In this document: piece by piece, positions 47,414 to 56,298 of the stretch | Layout of the letters: each line of letters starts with the position of its first letter | Numbering within the stretch: the first letter of the stretch is position 1 | Assembly: GCA_022842205.1 (NCBI GenBank) | Contig: JALHQA010000003.1 | Span: 186,001-250,000, forward strand | Source of the DNA: Hyphomicrobiales bacterium | Lineage (GTDB): Bacteria > Pseudomonadota > Alphaproteobacteria > Rhizobiales > Methylopilaceae | Reading direction: 5' to 3' | DNA: 64,000 nt | Notes under the pieces: model-generated | What the model was told of the DNA's origin: nothing | Database searches by the model: none | What the model saw: the letters and a program-made list of their open reading frames with translations, nothing else | Position numbers and translations under genes: made by a program

Positions 47414-48856
47414 ATGGAATTCGATCCCGTCTTGCTTGCGCGAATACAATTCGCGTTCACGGTGTCGTTCCACATCATTTTCCCAGCCTTCACGATCGGC
47501 CTGTCTGCCTATGTGACGGTCCTGCTGCTGCTTTGGTTGCGGACGGGCGACGAAAAATTCCACCGCCTCGCGCGGTTCTGGACCAAGATCTTCGCCGTGT
47601 CGTTCGCCATGGGCGTCGTGTCCGGCATCGTGCTCAGCTACCAGTTCGGCACAAACTGGAGCCGCTTCTCCGAGTTTTCCGGCAATGTCATCGGGCCGCT
47701 GATCGGCTACGAAGTACTTACAGCTTTCTACCTCGAAGCTACCTTCCTCGGCATCATGCTGTTCGGCTGGAACCGTGTTCCGCCCTGGCTGCTGACGCTG
47801 GCTTCCGCACTGGTCGCGATCGGAACGGCAACGAGCGCGTTCTGGATTCTCTCGGCCAATTCCTGGATGCAGACGCCGGCGGGGCATGAGATTCGCGACG
47901 GCGTCGCTTTTCCGCTCGACTGGCTGCAGATCATCTTCAATCCGAGCTTTCCGTTGCGCCTCGCGCATATGCTGACGGCGGCCTATCTGACGACGGCGGC
48001 CGTCGTGCTGGCCGTGGGCGCGCGCTACCTCCTCGCCGGCAACTACACGGAGGACGCCAAAACAATGCTGCGGATGGCCGTCGGCATGATCTTCGTCACC
48101 GCGCCGTTGCAGCTCTTCATTGGCGACATGCACGGACTCAACACGCTCGAGCATCAGCCGATGAAAGTCGCGGCGATGGAAGGCAACTGGAACACCGAGA
48201 CGTCCGGACATTTCGTACTGTTCGGCATTCCGAGCCAGAGCGAGGAAAAGAACCATTTTGAGATTGCGATCCCCTACGCAGGATCGCTGGTGCTGACACA
48301 CAGCTGGGACGGCAAATATCCCGGCTTGAACGAAGTGCCTCCGGAGGAGCGGCCGCCGGTCGCCAATGTGTTCTTCGCCTTCCGCATCATGGTTGGCATC
48401 GGCCTGCTGCTGATCGCGACAGGCCTTGCCGGCGCTTACCTGTGGTGGCGGGGGCGGCTGTTCCAAACGCCGTGGTTCCTCACATATGCATCCTATCTGT
48501 GGCCGGTCGGTTTCATCGCTATCCTCGCGGGATGGTTCGTGACCGAACAGGGCCGCCAGCCCTGGCTTGTGTATGGTCTTCTGAAAACCGCGGACGGTAT
48601 CTCGTCAGTGCCCGGCGCCAGCGTGCTGGGCACGCTGATACTGTTCGTGTTCGTGTACGGCATCGTGTTCGCGACCGGCGTCTACTACATCAACCGGCTG
48701 ATCGTGAAAGGCCCGCAAGGCGCCGGGGCCGCGGCCCCCGCCGGCCTGCCGAACCGGCCCATCTCCGCCGCCGAAGAGGCCGCTCGGGAAGCGACCGGCA
48801 AGAGCCCGGGCGATGGCCCGGGCAAGGCCGTGAAGAACAAGACAAAGGGGAACTGA
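47414..48856 (+). CDS. cydA: Cytochrome bd-type ubiquinol oxidase subunit I (CIO-like)
   Basis: Haem-bearing subunit of a bd-type quinol oxidase in the inner membrane, 480 residues. It has the early haem His in SFHIIFPAFTIG, GYEVLTAFYLEATFLGIML (haem d/b595 region), HMLTAAYLTTA, and LFIGDMHGLNTLEHQPMKVA followed by a short Q loop. The short loop points to the cyanide-insensitive CioA class. The start MEFDPVLLARIQF follows GGGAGG. It has an Ala/Gly/Lys-rich tail and is 3 bases from cydB. Confidence 0.94.
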   Translation: MEFDPVLLARIQFAFTVSFHIIFPAFTIGLSAYVTVLLLLWLRTGDEKFHRLARFWTKIFAVSFAMGVVSGIVLSYQFGTNWSRFSEFSGNVIGPLIGYEVLTAFYLEATFLGIMLFGWNRVPPWLLTLASALVAIGTATSAFWILSANSWMQTPAGHEIRDGVAFPLDWLQIIFNPSFPLRLAHMLTAAYLTTAAVVLAVGARYLLAGNYTEDAKTMLRMAVGMIFVTAPLQLFIGDMHGLNTLEHQPMKVAAMEGNWNTETSGHFVLFGIPSQSEEKNHFEIAIPYAGSLVLTHSWDGKYPGLNEVPPEERPPVANVFFAFRIMVGIGLLLIATGLAGAYLWWRGRLFQTPWFLTYASYLWPVGFIAILAGWFVTEQGRQPWLVYGLLKTADGISSVPGASVLGTLILFVFVYGIVFATGVYYINRLIVKGPQGAGAAAPAGLPNRPISAAEEAAREATGKSPGDGPGKAVKNKTKGN

Positions 48857-48859
48857 GCC

Positions 48860-49870
48860 ATGGAATGGTATCTTCCCGTCATCTGGGCCGGCCTGATCGG
48901 CACGGCGGTCGCCTTGTATGTGCTTCTCGACGGTTTCGACCTCGGGATCGGCATCCTCTTTCCGTTCACGAAGAAGGAAGCCGACCGCGATGTAATGATG
49001 AACTCGGTCGCGCCGTTCTGGGACGGCAACGAAACCTGGCTTGTCCTCGGCGGCGGCGGTCTGTGGGTCGCGTTTCCCAAGGCCTATGCCGTCATCATGC
49101 CGGCGATGTACCTGCCGATCATCGGCATGCTGCTGGCCCTGATCTTCCGCGGTGTGTCCTTCGAATTCCGATGGGTCGCGAAGCCCAACCACAGATGGTG
49201 GGACATCGCCTTTGCCGGCGGCTCGACGGTTGCGGCGTTTCTCCAGGGTGTGATCCTCGGGGCCCTCATCCAGGGCATCAATGTCGTCGACGGCCAATAT
49301 GGCGGGGGTGCGTTCGACTGGCTGACCCCGTTCTCGATCCTGACCGGGCTCGCGGTTGTTGCCGGATACGGCCTCCTTGGCGCGACCTGGCTGATCATGC
49401 GGACAAAGGGCCCCGCGCGAGCGCTTGGTCAGCGCATGGCTCCGCAACTTTTGCTGCTCATGTTGGCGGGCATGGGGATTGTCAGCCTCTGGACGCCGCT
49501 CTCAGTAGACCGCATCGCCGAACGCTGGTTCAGCTTGCCGAACTTCTATTTCCTGTGGCCTATTCCGCTCGTTACCGCCCTGCTGGCGTTTTTCGTGTGG
49601 CGCTGGCTGCAGCATCCGAAGAGCCACGATGCGCTGCCCTTCATGGGCACGATCGGCCTGTTCCTGCTCGGCTATGCGGGGCTGGTGATCTCGACCGCGC
49701 CCTATCTCGTCCCGCCGCACCTGACATTCTGGGACACGGCCGCCGCCCCGGAATCGCAAATCTTCATGCTCATCGGGACGCTTTTTCTTCTGCCGATGGT
49801 GCTGGGGTATACGGCATTCGTCTACTGGACCTTCCGCGGCAAGGTCGCCCCCGGCGAGGGCTATCATTGA
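48860..49870 (+). CDS. cydB: Cytochrome bd-type ubiquinol oxidase subunit II
   Basis: Membrane partner of CydA, 336 residues with about eight helices. The family N-terminus is VIWAGLIGTAVALYVLLDGF with DLGIGILFPF. It continues with PFWDGNETWLVLGGGGLWVA and FPKAYAVIMPAMYLPI. It is translated with cydA (gap 3 bases). No CydX-like small reading frame follows, and no cydCD is present. Confidence 0.95.
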   Translation: MEWYLPVIWAGLIGTAVALYVLLDGFDLGIGILFPFTKKEADRDVMMNSVAPFWDGNETWLVLGGGGLWVAFPKAYAVIMPAMYLPIIGMLLALIFRGVSFEFRWVAKPNHRWWDIAFAGGSTVAAFLQGVILGALIQGINVVDGQYGGGAFDWLTPFSILTGLAVVAGYGLLGATWLIMRTKGPARALGQRMAPQLLLLMLAGMGIVSLWTPLSVDRIAERWFSLPNFYFLWPIPLVTALLAFFVWRWLQHPKSHDALPFMGTIGLFLLGYAGLVISTAPYLVPPHLTFWDTAAAPESQIFMLIGTLFLLPMVLGYTAFVYWTFRGKVAPGEGYH

Positions 49871-49936
49871 CGTGTTGAACTTGACGCCCGGCCCGGCGTT
49901 CTCTCCTGTACGCAGGAAAGCTCAGGAGGCTGAAGC

Positions 49937-50803
49937 ATGCGTTGGGGTGATCTGAGGCGTAGCGGCAATGTCGAGGACCGCCGCGGCATGGGTGGTGGCG
50001 GTGGCATGCGCCGGGGCGGCCTGGGCATCGGCACTCTCATTATTGTCGGCCTTATAGCCTGGGCGACCGGGATCGACCCCCGGATCATCATGGGCGGCAT
50101 GGAGATGATCCAGGGCCCTGGAACCGAGCAAACGCAGCAGGCGGGCAAGCAAGGCACGCCCGACGACGAGATCGGACAGTTCATGGCTTCGGTTCTCGGA
50201 TCGACCGAGGACGTCTGGACGAAGATTTTTCAGGACAACGGAAAAACCTATCAGGAGCCCCGCCTCGTGCTGTTCTCCGGCATGACGCCGTCGGCGTGCG
50301 GCATGGGTCAGGCCGCCATGGGCCCGTTCTACTGTCCGCAGGACAAGCAGGTCTATCTGGACACCAGCTTCTTCCGCGAAATGTCGCAACGCTTCCAGGC
50401 TTCGGGCGACTTCGCCTATGCCTATGTGGTCGCACACGAGGTAGGACATCATGTGCAGAACCTGCTCGGCATTCTTCCGCGCGTCATGCAGGAGCGGCAG
50501 CAGTCCTCGCGCAGCGAAAGCAACGAGCTGTCGGTACGCACCGAACTTCAGGCCGACTGCCTTGCCGGCGTATGGGCCGCGCACACGCAGCAGAAGGGCG
50601 TGCTGGAAGACGGCGACATCGAAGAGGCCATCAACGCCGCTACCGCGATCGGCGACGACCGTATCCAGAAGCAAACCCAAGGCACGGTCGTTCCGGACTC
50701 GTTCACACACGGCTCGTCCGCACAGCGCGTCCGCTGGTTCAAGACCGGATTGCAGAGCGGCAACGTGCAGAGCTGCAACACCTTCGCGGCGTCAGAGCTG
50801 TAA
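49937..50803 (+). CDS. Neutral zinc metallopeptidase, YpfJ family
   Basis: A 288-residue membrane-anchored zinc protease-like protein. A Gly/Arg-rich start precedes one membrane helix (IGTLIIVGLIAWATGI). The catalytic HEVGH is at 167-171 in VVAHEVGHHVQNLLG, with the third ligand in ELQADCLAGVWA. The C-terminus WFKTGLQSGNVQSCNTF is typical. Activity of this family is poorly known. It follows cydB by 66 bases and its last 12 bases overlap the convergent GT8 gene. Confidence 0.9.
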   Translation: MRWGDLRRSGNVEDRRGMGGGGGMRRGGLGIGTLIIVGLIAWATGIDPRIIMGGMEMIQGPGTEQTQQAGKQGTPDDEIGQFMASVLGSTEDVWTKIFQDNGKTYQEPRLVLFSGMTPSACGMGQAAMGPFYCPQDKQVYLDTSFFREMSQRFQASGDFAYAYVVAHEVGHHVQNLLGILPRVMQERQQSSRSESNELSVRTELQADCLAGVWAAHTQQKGVLEDGDIEEAINAATAIGDDRIQKQTQGTVVPDSFTHGSSAQRVRWFKTGLQSGNVQSCNTFAASEL

Positions 50804-51724
50804 GGACTGATCGTTCACCCTGTTCACCGCGGCGATGTCCTTCGCCGTAGCGGGGCGGGTGCGGAAGGACGGGCGGGTTTTCAGCAGAAGCTGGATGAGG
50901 AAAGCGCGAAAACCATTGGCGCGCCGGGTCTTCAATGGCTCGTTGCGCCATGGCGTTTCGGCGCGATGTGCAAGGAAGATGTCGCGCGCGGGATGATCGC
51001 ACTCAATCAGATTGGGCTTTCGCCAGCTGATGAAGTGAATGATGTGCGCGGCGGCGTAGCGGTCGCGATTGAACCAGCGCGCGTTGACGGCATAAAAGTT
51101 CCAGTCGCGGTCGAGCATTATCATGTCATCGCCCGCCACGGCGTTCAGCGCATCCTGATCGGCATGCATCAGGTCCGGCGCCCAGGACAGCATCTCGAAG
51201 CACCGGTCTGAAATATCGAGTTCGCGCCAACGGGCGAGATCGATCAGAAGCACGCCGGAATTGACGTAAGGAGCATTCTCGTCGCGCCCGGCCTGGCGGT
51301 TCTTGTTGGCGATGTAGTCCGGGTCCATCGCATCCGGCACGCCCGCCACCGGACTGCCATTCAGCGGCATGTCGAACAGCGGACGCAGGCTGGCATTCAC
51401 TATGACATCGACATCGAGATAAAGGATACGCCCGTCGATCTCGGGCAACAGAACAGGCAGCAGCAGCCGCGTGAATGTCGATCGCGTTTCATGACGCGTG
51501 GTCGAGAACTTCGCGGTACGCGCGCGGTATTCGTCCGATACATCGACAAAGCGGACCTTCAGACCGGACGCCGACTGGACGAGCCAGTCCTTCTCGCGCA
51601 CGGTGAGGCCATCGCCGCACACGACGATTTCCGCTTCCGGCACCTCGCCGTTTACCGCGATCGAGCGGAGCATGGCGCCGGCCAGCTCGGCAAAGTTCGA
51701 ATCCGTGGCGCAGGCAATGATCAA
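50792..51724 (-). CDS. Glycosyltransferase family 8
   Basis: Retaining GT-A transferase of the LgtC/RfaI type, 310 residues. It begins MIIACATDSNFAELAGAML and has the metal-binding DxD in ILYLDVDVIVN. It continues with YVNSGVLLIDLARWREL, HADQDALNAVAGDDM and the C-terminal AAHIIHFISWRKPN. It probably adds glucose or galactose to LPS or another glycan. It stands apart from the other sugar genes at the window start. Confidence 0.9.
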   Translation of the reverse strand: MIIACATDSNFAELAGAMLRSIAVNGEVPEAEIVVCGDGLTVREKDWLVQSASGLKVRFVDVSDEYRARTAKFSTTRHETRSTFTRLLLPVLLPEIDGRILYLDVDVIVNASLRPLFDMPLNGSPVAGVPDAMDPDYIANKNRQAGRDENAPYVNSGVLLIDLARWRELDISDRCFEMLSWAPDLMHADQDALNAVAGDDMIMLDRDWNFYAVNARWFNRDRYAAAHIIHFISWRKPNLIECDHPARDIFLAHRAETPWRNEPLKTRRANGFRAFLIQLLLKTRPSFRTRPATAKDIAAVNRVNDQSLQL

Positions 51725-51756
51725 GCGCCTCTCCCAGCCTGTTTTTTCGTCTTCTA

Positions 51757-52797
51757 TCAGGCGCGCGCGCGGCGGGCGATACGCCAGACGCCGCGCGTGA
51801 AGATCAGGCTGAGGATGCCGCCGAACCAGATGACGAACGCCACGAGGTTTTCGAGAATGACCCGGCCGATGCGAACGCCCGTCTTGAAGGCGCGCAGAGA
51901 CGCCTTGCCGGTCAGTTCGACGATGCCACGGGTGGTGCGCCCGAAGCGGGACGACATGGCCGCGAGATCCGACAACTGCTCGGGCGAGTCCGCGTATTTC
52001 AGAAGGCGCACGGTTTCGCCCGGCCCGGTGACTTCGCCGATATGCCGGACGTCGCCGACCATTTTCGCCAGATCGCCCGACGACGCACGGCGGACCACCT
52101 TTCCGGCAGCATCGCGCACGGCGGCGGAATCGAGCGTCGCTGTGGCACGCAGCACGCCGCCGAGTTCGTCGTAATCCACCGTGCGGCGGAGCGCCCGCCC
52201 GAGAGCGGCACCGAGGCCCGCCGTCAGCGTGCCGGCCTTGGCGGCCACTTTCAGCGCCGACACGCCGAGTTTGCCGGGAAGCCCGGCCCCGCCGGTCGCG
52301 ACCGTTGCGCCGGTGGCGACGATACCGACGGTCGCAAGACCCAGGATGATCTCGCTGTAATCCTGCCCGGTGATCATCAGCCCGCCTTCATGGGCGATGT
52401 CGCGCACATCGCCGACCACAGTGAGATCGGAGGTGACGGCCCCGGCGAGGCCCGCGACCGTTGTGCCTTCGCCTTTGAAAAAGCCTGCGCCGAATTCCAT
52501 CGCGCCGCGCTGGGCCGCCGGGCCGGCCGCGTTCTCCGCGGCGATGCGCTCGACAAGATCGGTCCGGATGGGGCGCTTATATTCGGTGGCGAGTTCGGCA
52601 TACATCGCCGCCTCGTCGATGTCGTTGCGGGCCAGCGCGGCCTCGATCTTGGCCTCGATGGCAGGCGCGGTGACGCTGGCGTCGATCTCGCGCCGGATCG
52701 CCTCCTCCTGCTCCAGCGGCACTTCAAGGCCGGCGAAGTGCATGAGGGCGACCACGGCGATGCTGACGAAAACAGCTCCCCACAAAAGACGTCCCAA
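51757..52797 (-). CDS. Hypothetical protein with terminal membrane helices
   Basis: A 346-residue protein with one hydrophobic helix at each end (LLWGAVFVSIAVVALMHFAG near the start, LVAFVIWFGGILSLIF near the end) and an Ala/Gly-rich hydrophobic middle (about 150-200). Between them are charged helical regions, for example AAMYAELATEYKRPIRTDLV. The layout suggests both termini in the membrane and a periplasmic or embedded core. I do not recognise the family. It lies 32 bases upstream of the GT8 gene in the same direction. Confidence 0.65.
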   Translation of the reverse strand: MGRLLWGAVFVSIAVVALMHFAGLEVPLEQEEAIRREIDASVTAPAIEAKIEAALARNDIDEAAMYAELATEYKRPIRTDLVERIAAENAAGPAAQRGAMEFGAGFFKGEGTTVAGLAGAVTSDLTVVGDVRDIAHEGGLMITGQDYSEIILGLATVGIVATGATVATGGAGLPGKLGVSALKVAAKAGTLTAGLGAALGRALRRTVDYDELGGVLRATATLDSAAVRDAAGKVVRRASSGDLAKMVGDVRHIGEVTGPGETVRLLKYADSPEQLSDLAAMSSRFGRTTRGIVELTGKASLRAFKTGVRIGRVILENLVAFVIWFGGILSLIFTRGVWRIARRARA

Positions 52798-52907
52798 ACC
52801 GCTTCTCCTGTCCCCCGGCGGAACAACGCGCGCCGAAGTATGAAGTTACGGCCGCCGTTGAGAAACCCCATCAAGACATGCGATGTAGCGGGACCCTAGG
52901 AGAAATC

Positions 52908-53456
52908 ATGTCCAGAATCGATGAAAGCCGGCCGTTCATTGCGCTGAAGATCGCGGTTCTGACCGTTTCGGACACGCGCACGCCCGAGGACGACAAGTCC
53001 GGCGGTGTGCTGGCGGAGCGCCTGACCGCCGCGGGACATACGCTCGCCGCGCGCGCGATCGTGACCGACGATGTTGAAAAAATACAGGCGCGGGTGAAAA
53101 CCTGGATCGAGGATTCGGGGATCGATGCGATCATCACGACGGGCGGCACCGGCCTCACCGGCCGTGACGTGACGCCGGAAGCCATCGAGCCGCTGTTCGA
53201 AAAGAGAATGGACGGCTTCTCCGCCGTGTTTCACCGGATATCGTTCGACAAGATCGGCGTGTCCACCGTGCAGTCTCGCGCGACGGCGGGTGTCGCGGGC
53301 GGCACATTCATCTTCGTGCTGCCCGGATCGCCCGGCGCCTGCCGCGACGCCTGGGACGGCATCCTGCAGAGCCAGCTCGATTACCGGCACATGCCGTGCA
53401 ATTTCGTCGAGATCGCGCCGCGTCTCGACGAACATCTGAAGCGGAAGAAGGGCTAG
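52908..53456 (+). CDS. moaB: Molybdenum cofactor biosynthesis protein B
   Basis: MoaB/Mog-fold protein acting on molybdopterin adenylylation or folding, 182 residues. It shows IAVLTVSDTRTPEDDKSGGV, TTGGTGLTGRDVTPEAI and FVLPGSPGACRDAWDG. The start ATG 52908 is preceded by TAGGAGAA; the longer frame from 52878 lacks support. It is convergent with the GT2-like gene and shares CTAG as stop. Confidence 0.94.
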   Translation: MSRIDESRPFIALKIAVLTVSDTRTPEDDKSGGVLAERLTAAGHTLAARAIVTDDVEKIQARVKTWIEDSGIDAIITTGGTGLTGRDVTPEAIEPLFEKRMDGFSAVFHRISFDKIGVSTVQSRATAGVAGGTFIFVLPGSPGACRDAWDGILQSQLDYRHMPCNFVEIAPRLDEHLKRKKG

Positions 53457-54100
53457 CCGTAGAGCCGCGCGACCAGACGCGCGGGGAAACGCAGCATCAG
53501 CAGCGCGGCGCCGATGCCGGAACCCGGCTTCGCCTGCTCTTCGGCGCGCTCGGCAACGAACAGCGCCGAGCGCAGGCGCTCGATCCGCGTCGGGCCGATG
53601 CGGCGCACGAGATCGACATACTCGACCGCCGGCAAATGCCGGAAGCCGCCGAGGCTGTTGTAGAACGAGCGGTGAATGAGCAGGCCATAGCTGCCGGCCG
53701 GCGGACCGAACAGACGGCGCAGCAGACCGCCATCTCCGTCCAGACGGATGCGGAACACCGCGGCGCGCGAGTCGACCGTGCCCTTGCGTTCGGTGCGCTC
53801 GATGAACTGTCGGGCTTCGCGGAACCAGCCCTCTTCCGGCTCCACGCCGGGCATCAGGAAAAAGAGCCACGGCCCCTTGGCGGCCTCGGCACCGATCGAC
53901 AACCGCCGTTCGCGGGCCTGCGGACCCTTGATGTAATTGCAGCCCGTGGCGTCGGCGATGACAGGGACGCCGGGCGCATTGCCCGCATCGACCACGATGA
54001 CATCACGGACCGCGCCATCGGCGGCGGCGGGCACGAGGGAAGCCAGTGTGCCGACGAGTCCTTGCTCGTCTTCGGCTGCGGGAACCACCACGCTGATCAT
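53453..54100 (-). CDS. Glycosyltransferase family 2-like protein
   Basis: A 215-residue GT-A-like protein starting MISVVVPAAEDEQGLVGTLA, with the nucleotide-binding DVIVVDAGNA. The position of the DxD motif reads FFLMPGVEPEEGWF, so the usual metal-binding aspartates are missing. The C-terminal part has AGSYGLLIHRSFYNSLGGF and EYVDLVRRIG, conserved in the family. Activity is doubtful or uses another metal site. An upstream ATG at 54124 is possible. Confidence 0.8.
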   Translation of the reverse strand: MISVVVPAAEDEQGLVGTLASLVPAAADGAVRDVIVVDAGNAPGVPVIADATGCNYIKGPQARERRLSIGAEAAKGPWLFFLMPGVEPEEGWFREARQFIERTERKGTVDSRAAVFRIRLDGDGGLLRRLFGPPAGSYGLLIHRSFYNSLGGFRHLPAVEYVDLVRRIGPTRIERLRSALFVAERAEEQAKPGSGIGAALLMLRFPARLVARLYG

Positions 54101-54154
54101 GGGTTTCCCTATAGCACAGCCCATATTTGCGGACAGTTTTCCTTTTCGCCGCAG

Positions 54155-54180
54155 GGAACCCTTGCGTTAATGTTCCCGTT
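54155..54180 (+). promoter_or_regulatory. EcfG (general stress sigma) promoter candidate
   Basis: GGAAC at 54155-54159 is followed after 17 bases by CGTT at 54177-54180, matching the EcfG consensus. Transcription would begin near 54187, about 22 bases before the radical SAM ATG. The -10 element lies inside the LexA box at 54172-54186. Confidence 0.5.
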
Positions 54181-54186
54181 ATGTTC
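54172..54186 (+). promoter_or_regulatory. LexA box (GTTC-N7-GTTC)
   Basis: Perfect match to the alphaproteobacterial LexA operator: GTTC at 54172-54175 and again at 54183-54186. It ends 22 bases before the ATG of the radical SAM gene and covers the -10 of the candidate promoter, the classical place for repression. Confidence 0.6.
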
Positions 54187-54208
54187 TTATCCATCAGAGG
54201 ATACGAAC

Positions 54209-55336
54209 ATGGCTGCCCCGGCCCCCAACCTGACCTATGAGCGCATTCCGGAGGAGGATCTCCGCACCGGAGTGAATGCCGAGCGGCGCCGCGGCCGGGG
54301 CGCCGTGACCAATCCGGACGGAAGATTCGAGCCGTACACGCGCTCGCTGGAGGATGACGGCTGGGAAAGCCTCGCCGACCTTCCGCCCTTCAAGACCGAG
54401 GTTTCTTTCGAGGCGGCGCGCAAGATCATCACGCGCAACTCCTCGCCCGACATCTCCTTCGACCGCTCGATCAACCCCTATCGCGGCTGCGAGCATGGCT
54501 GCGTCTACTGCTTCGCGCGGCCGACCCACTCCTATCTCGGGCTGTCGCCGGGACTCGATTTCGAATCCAAGCTGACGGCGAAGCCGAACGCGGCGGAGCT
54601 GTTGGCCAAGGAACTGGCGGACCCGAACTACAGCGTCCGCACCATGGCGCTCGGCACCAACACCGACCCCTACCAGCCGATCGAGCGCGAATACCGCATC
54701 ACGCGCTCCATTCTCGAAGTGCTGGCGAAAACGAGGCATCCCGTCGGCATCGTGACGAAATCGGCGCTCATCCAGCGCGATATCGACATTCTTGCGCCCA
54801 TGGCGGCGGACGGGCTGGCGCGCGTCGCGATCTCGATCACGACACTCGACCGCGATCTTGCGCGAAAGCTCGAACCGCGCGCGCCGACGCCCGCCAAAAG
54901 GCTGGAGACGGTGAAGGCGCTCGCCGACGCCGGGATCCCCGTGACAGTGATGATGGCGCCGATCATTCCCGCGCTGAACGACGAAGAGATCGAGCGCCTG
55001 CTTGATTCCGCCAAGGCCGCGGGCGCGCGGAACGCGGGCTATGTGCTGCTGCGTCTACCCTACGAGATCAAGGACCTGTTTCACGAATGGCTTCTTGAAC
55101 ATCGGCCCGAGCGCGCGGCGCATGTCATGAGCCTCGTAAAATCGACACGCAACGGAAAGGCTTACGAGGCGGAGTGGGGAAAGAGGATGATCGGTGACGG
55201 CGTCTATGCATGGACGATTGGCAGGCGTTTCGATCTTGCCTGCACGCGGCTCGAACTGAACGAGGAGCGCGTTTCGCTGCGTAAGGACCTGTTCGCGCCG
55301 CCGCCCCGCCCCGGCGAGCAGCTGCGGCTGTTGTAA
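54209..55336 (+). CDS. PA0069-family radical SAM protein (SplB-like)
   Basis: A 375-residue radical SAM enzyme. The Fe-S motif CxxxCxxC is at Cys94, Cys98 and Cys101 in NPYRGCEHGCVYCFARPTHS. The barrel continues with MALGTNTDPYQPIEREYR and VGIVTKSALIQRDIDIL. The family is related to spore photoproduct lyase, so a DNA-repair role is plausible but unproven. ATG 54209 has AGAGGA seven bases upstream. A LexA box and EcfG-like promoter precede it, which supports a damage- or stress-related role. Confidence 0.92.
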   Translation: MAAPAPNLTYERIPEEDLRTGVNAERRRGRGAVTNPDGRFEPYTRSLEDDGWESLADLPPFKTEVSFEAARKIITRNSSPDISFDRSINPYRGCEHGCVYCFARPTHSYLGLSPGLDFESKLTAKPNAAELLAKELADPNYSVRTMALGTNTDPYQPIEREYRITRSILEVLAKTRHPVGIVTKSALIQRDIDILAPMAADGLARVAISITTLDRDLARKLEPRAPTPAKRLETVKALADAGIPVTVMMAPIIPALNDEEIERLLDSAKAAGARNAGYVLLRLPYEIKDLFHEWLLEHRPERAAHVMSLVKSTRNGKAYEAEWGKRMIGDGVYAWTIGRRFDLACTRLELNEERVSLRKDLFAPPPRPGEQLRLL

Positions 55337-55485
55337 TGCCGGTCCCGGCAAGCGCGGCCGGGTGCGTTGCGGGGTGCCATACCCCTGAAATCCCGCGTAA
55401 CTGCGTTTGCTGCGGATGGGTCTCGGGCCGCGCGATGCCCCCGCACATGCGGATTCCATCGAGCCTTCCAGGTGACGCGAAGGCT

Positions 55486-55695
55486 TCAGGCGTCGTCCGA
55501 CGACTTCGCCAGCCTTTCGAGTTCGACGAGATCATAGGGCCTGCCCTTCTCGTCCAGAATTTCCACGTCGATCCTGCCATCGCCAGTCATCTGCTTGACG
55601 ATGTTCAGGGCTTCTCGCGCACCGATCGCCGTTGCCGACATATGCCCGCGGTGGGCCTGGGCATCCGTCACCTTCGGTCGGATCGTGAACTTCAT
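55486..55695 (-). CDS. Small conserved hypothetical protein
   Basis: A 69-residue soluble protein (MKFTIRPKVTDAQAHRGHMS, then TAIGAREALNIVKQM and VEILDEKGRPYDLVELERLA). The pattern suggests a small alpha/beta fold. No family function is known to me. The 149-base region between it and the radical SAM stop shows nothing I can name. It converges on the radical SAM gene. Confidence 0.6.
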   Translation of the reverse strand: MKFTIRPKVTDAQAHRGHMSATAIGAREALNIVKQMTGDGRIDVEILDEKGRPYDLVELERLAKSSDDA

Positions 55696-55805
55696 ACTGT
55701 GCTGTAACTGAATTATCAGGAGCCGTAAAAGAACACAGGCGCATGCCGAAGAGCGCTCTTCATCACATTCCGGAAATTTGGCGTGTATCGGCCGGACCAG
55801 GCGCG

Positions 55806-56168
55806 TCAGCTGGCGCCCGAGAGCTCGTCGATCCGGCGCTGCAGATTTTTGCGCTCATCCTCGAGGCGGCGAACCTTCCGCGCCATCTCCAGGGAGACGA
55901 TCTGGCGGACAGGCTCCGGCGCCTCGAACACAACGCCTGCCTCGGTCTCGCTGCGCCATGCGATGCGGGCGTTGATCGCCTGCTCGCGCGACGGGATGGA
56001 CAGAACGAAGCGGTCGGGCAGCACGGCCGGCGTGCTGAAGACAAGCCGCGCACCCGCGGGAGACACGTTGCGAACCAGGCAATCCATCGTCGCGTACAGA
56101 TGGTTGAACGCGATACGGCCCCCGAGATAGCTCGGGTTCCTGATATGCTTGCGGCGTTCCGTGGCCAT
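55806..56168 (-). CDS. PilZ-domain protein
   Basis: A 120-residue single-domain c-di-GMP receptor. The binding motif RxxxR is at Arg6-Arg10 (RRKHIR) and the second motif (D/N)xSxxG is NVSPAG at 34-39, so binding should be intact. The C-terminus is a charged coiled coil (RKVRRLEDERKNLQRRIDEL). With the two MHYT-GGDEF-EAL enzymes it makes three c-di-GMP proteins in the window. Confidence 0.9.
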   Translation of the reverse strand: MATERRKHIRNPSYLGGRIAFNHLYATMDCLVRNVSPAGARLVFSTPAVLPDRFVLSIPSREQAINARIAWRSETEAGVVFEAPEPVRQIVSLEMARKVRRLEDERKNLQRRIDELSGAS

Positions 56169-56298
56169 GGTCCTTCTCCCGTGCAGGACGCATTCTCTAC
56201 GTCCAAGGTTCTAGGGGCAGAAGGCGGCGGGCGTCTCGTGCAAGCTTTCGTTAACCCTAACCTCCCCGACTCGCGGCGGACATGGCAGAGTGACGCCG

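Noticed and set aside
56245-56262. GTTAACCCTAACC before rnhB as a CtrA half-site pair
   Set aside because: Spacing and sequence do not match TTAA-N7-TTAAC.
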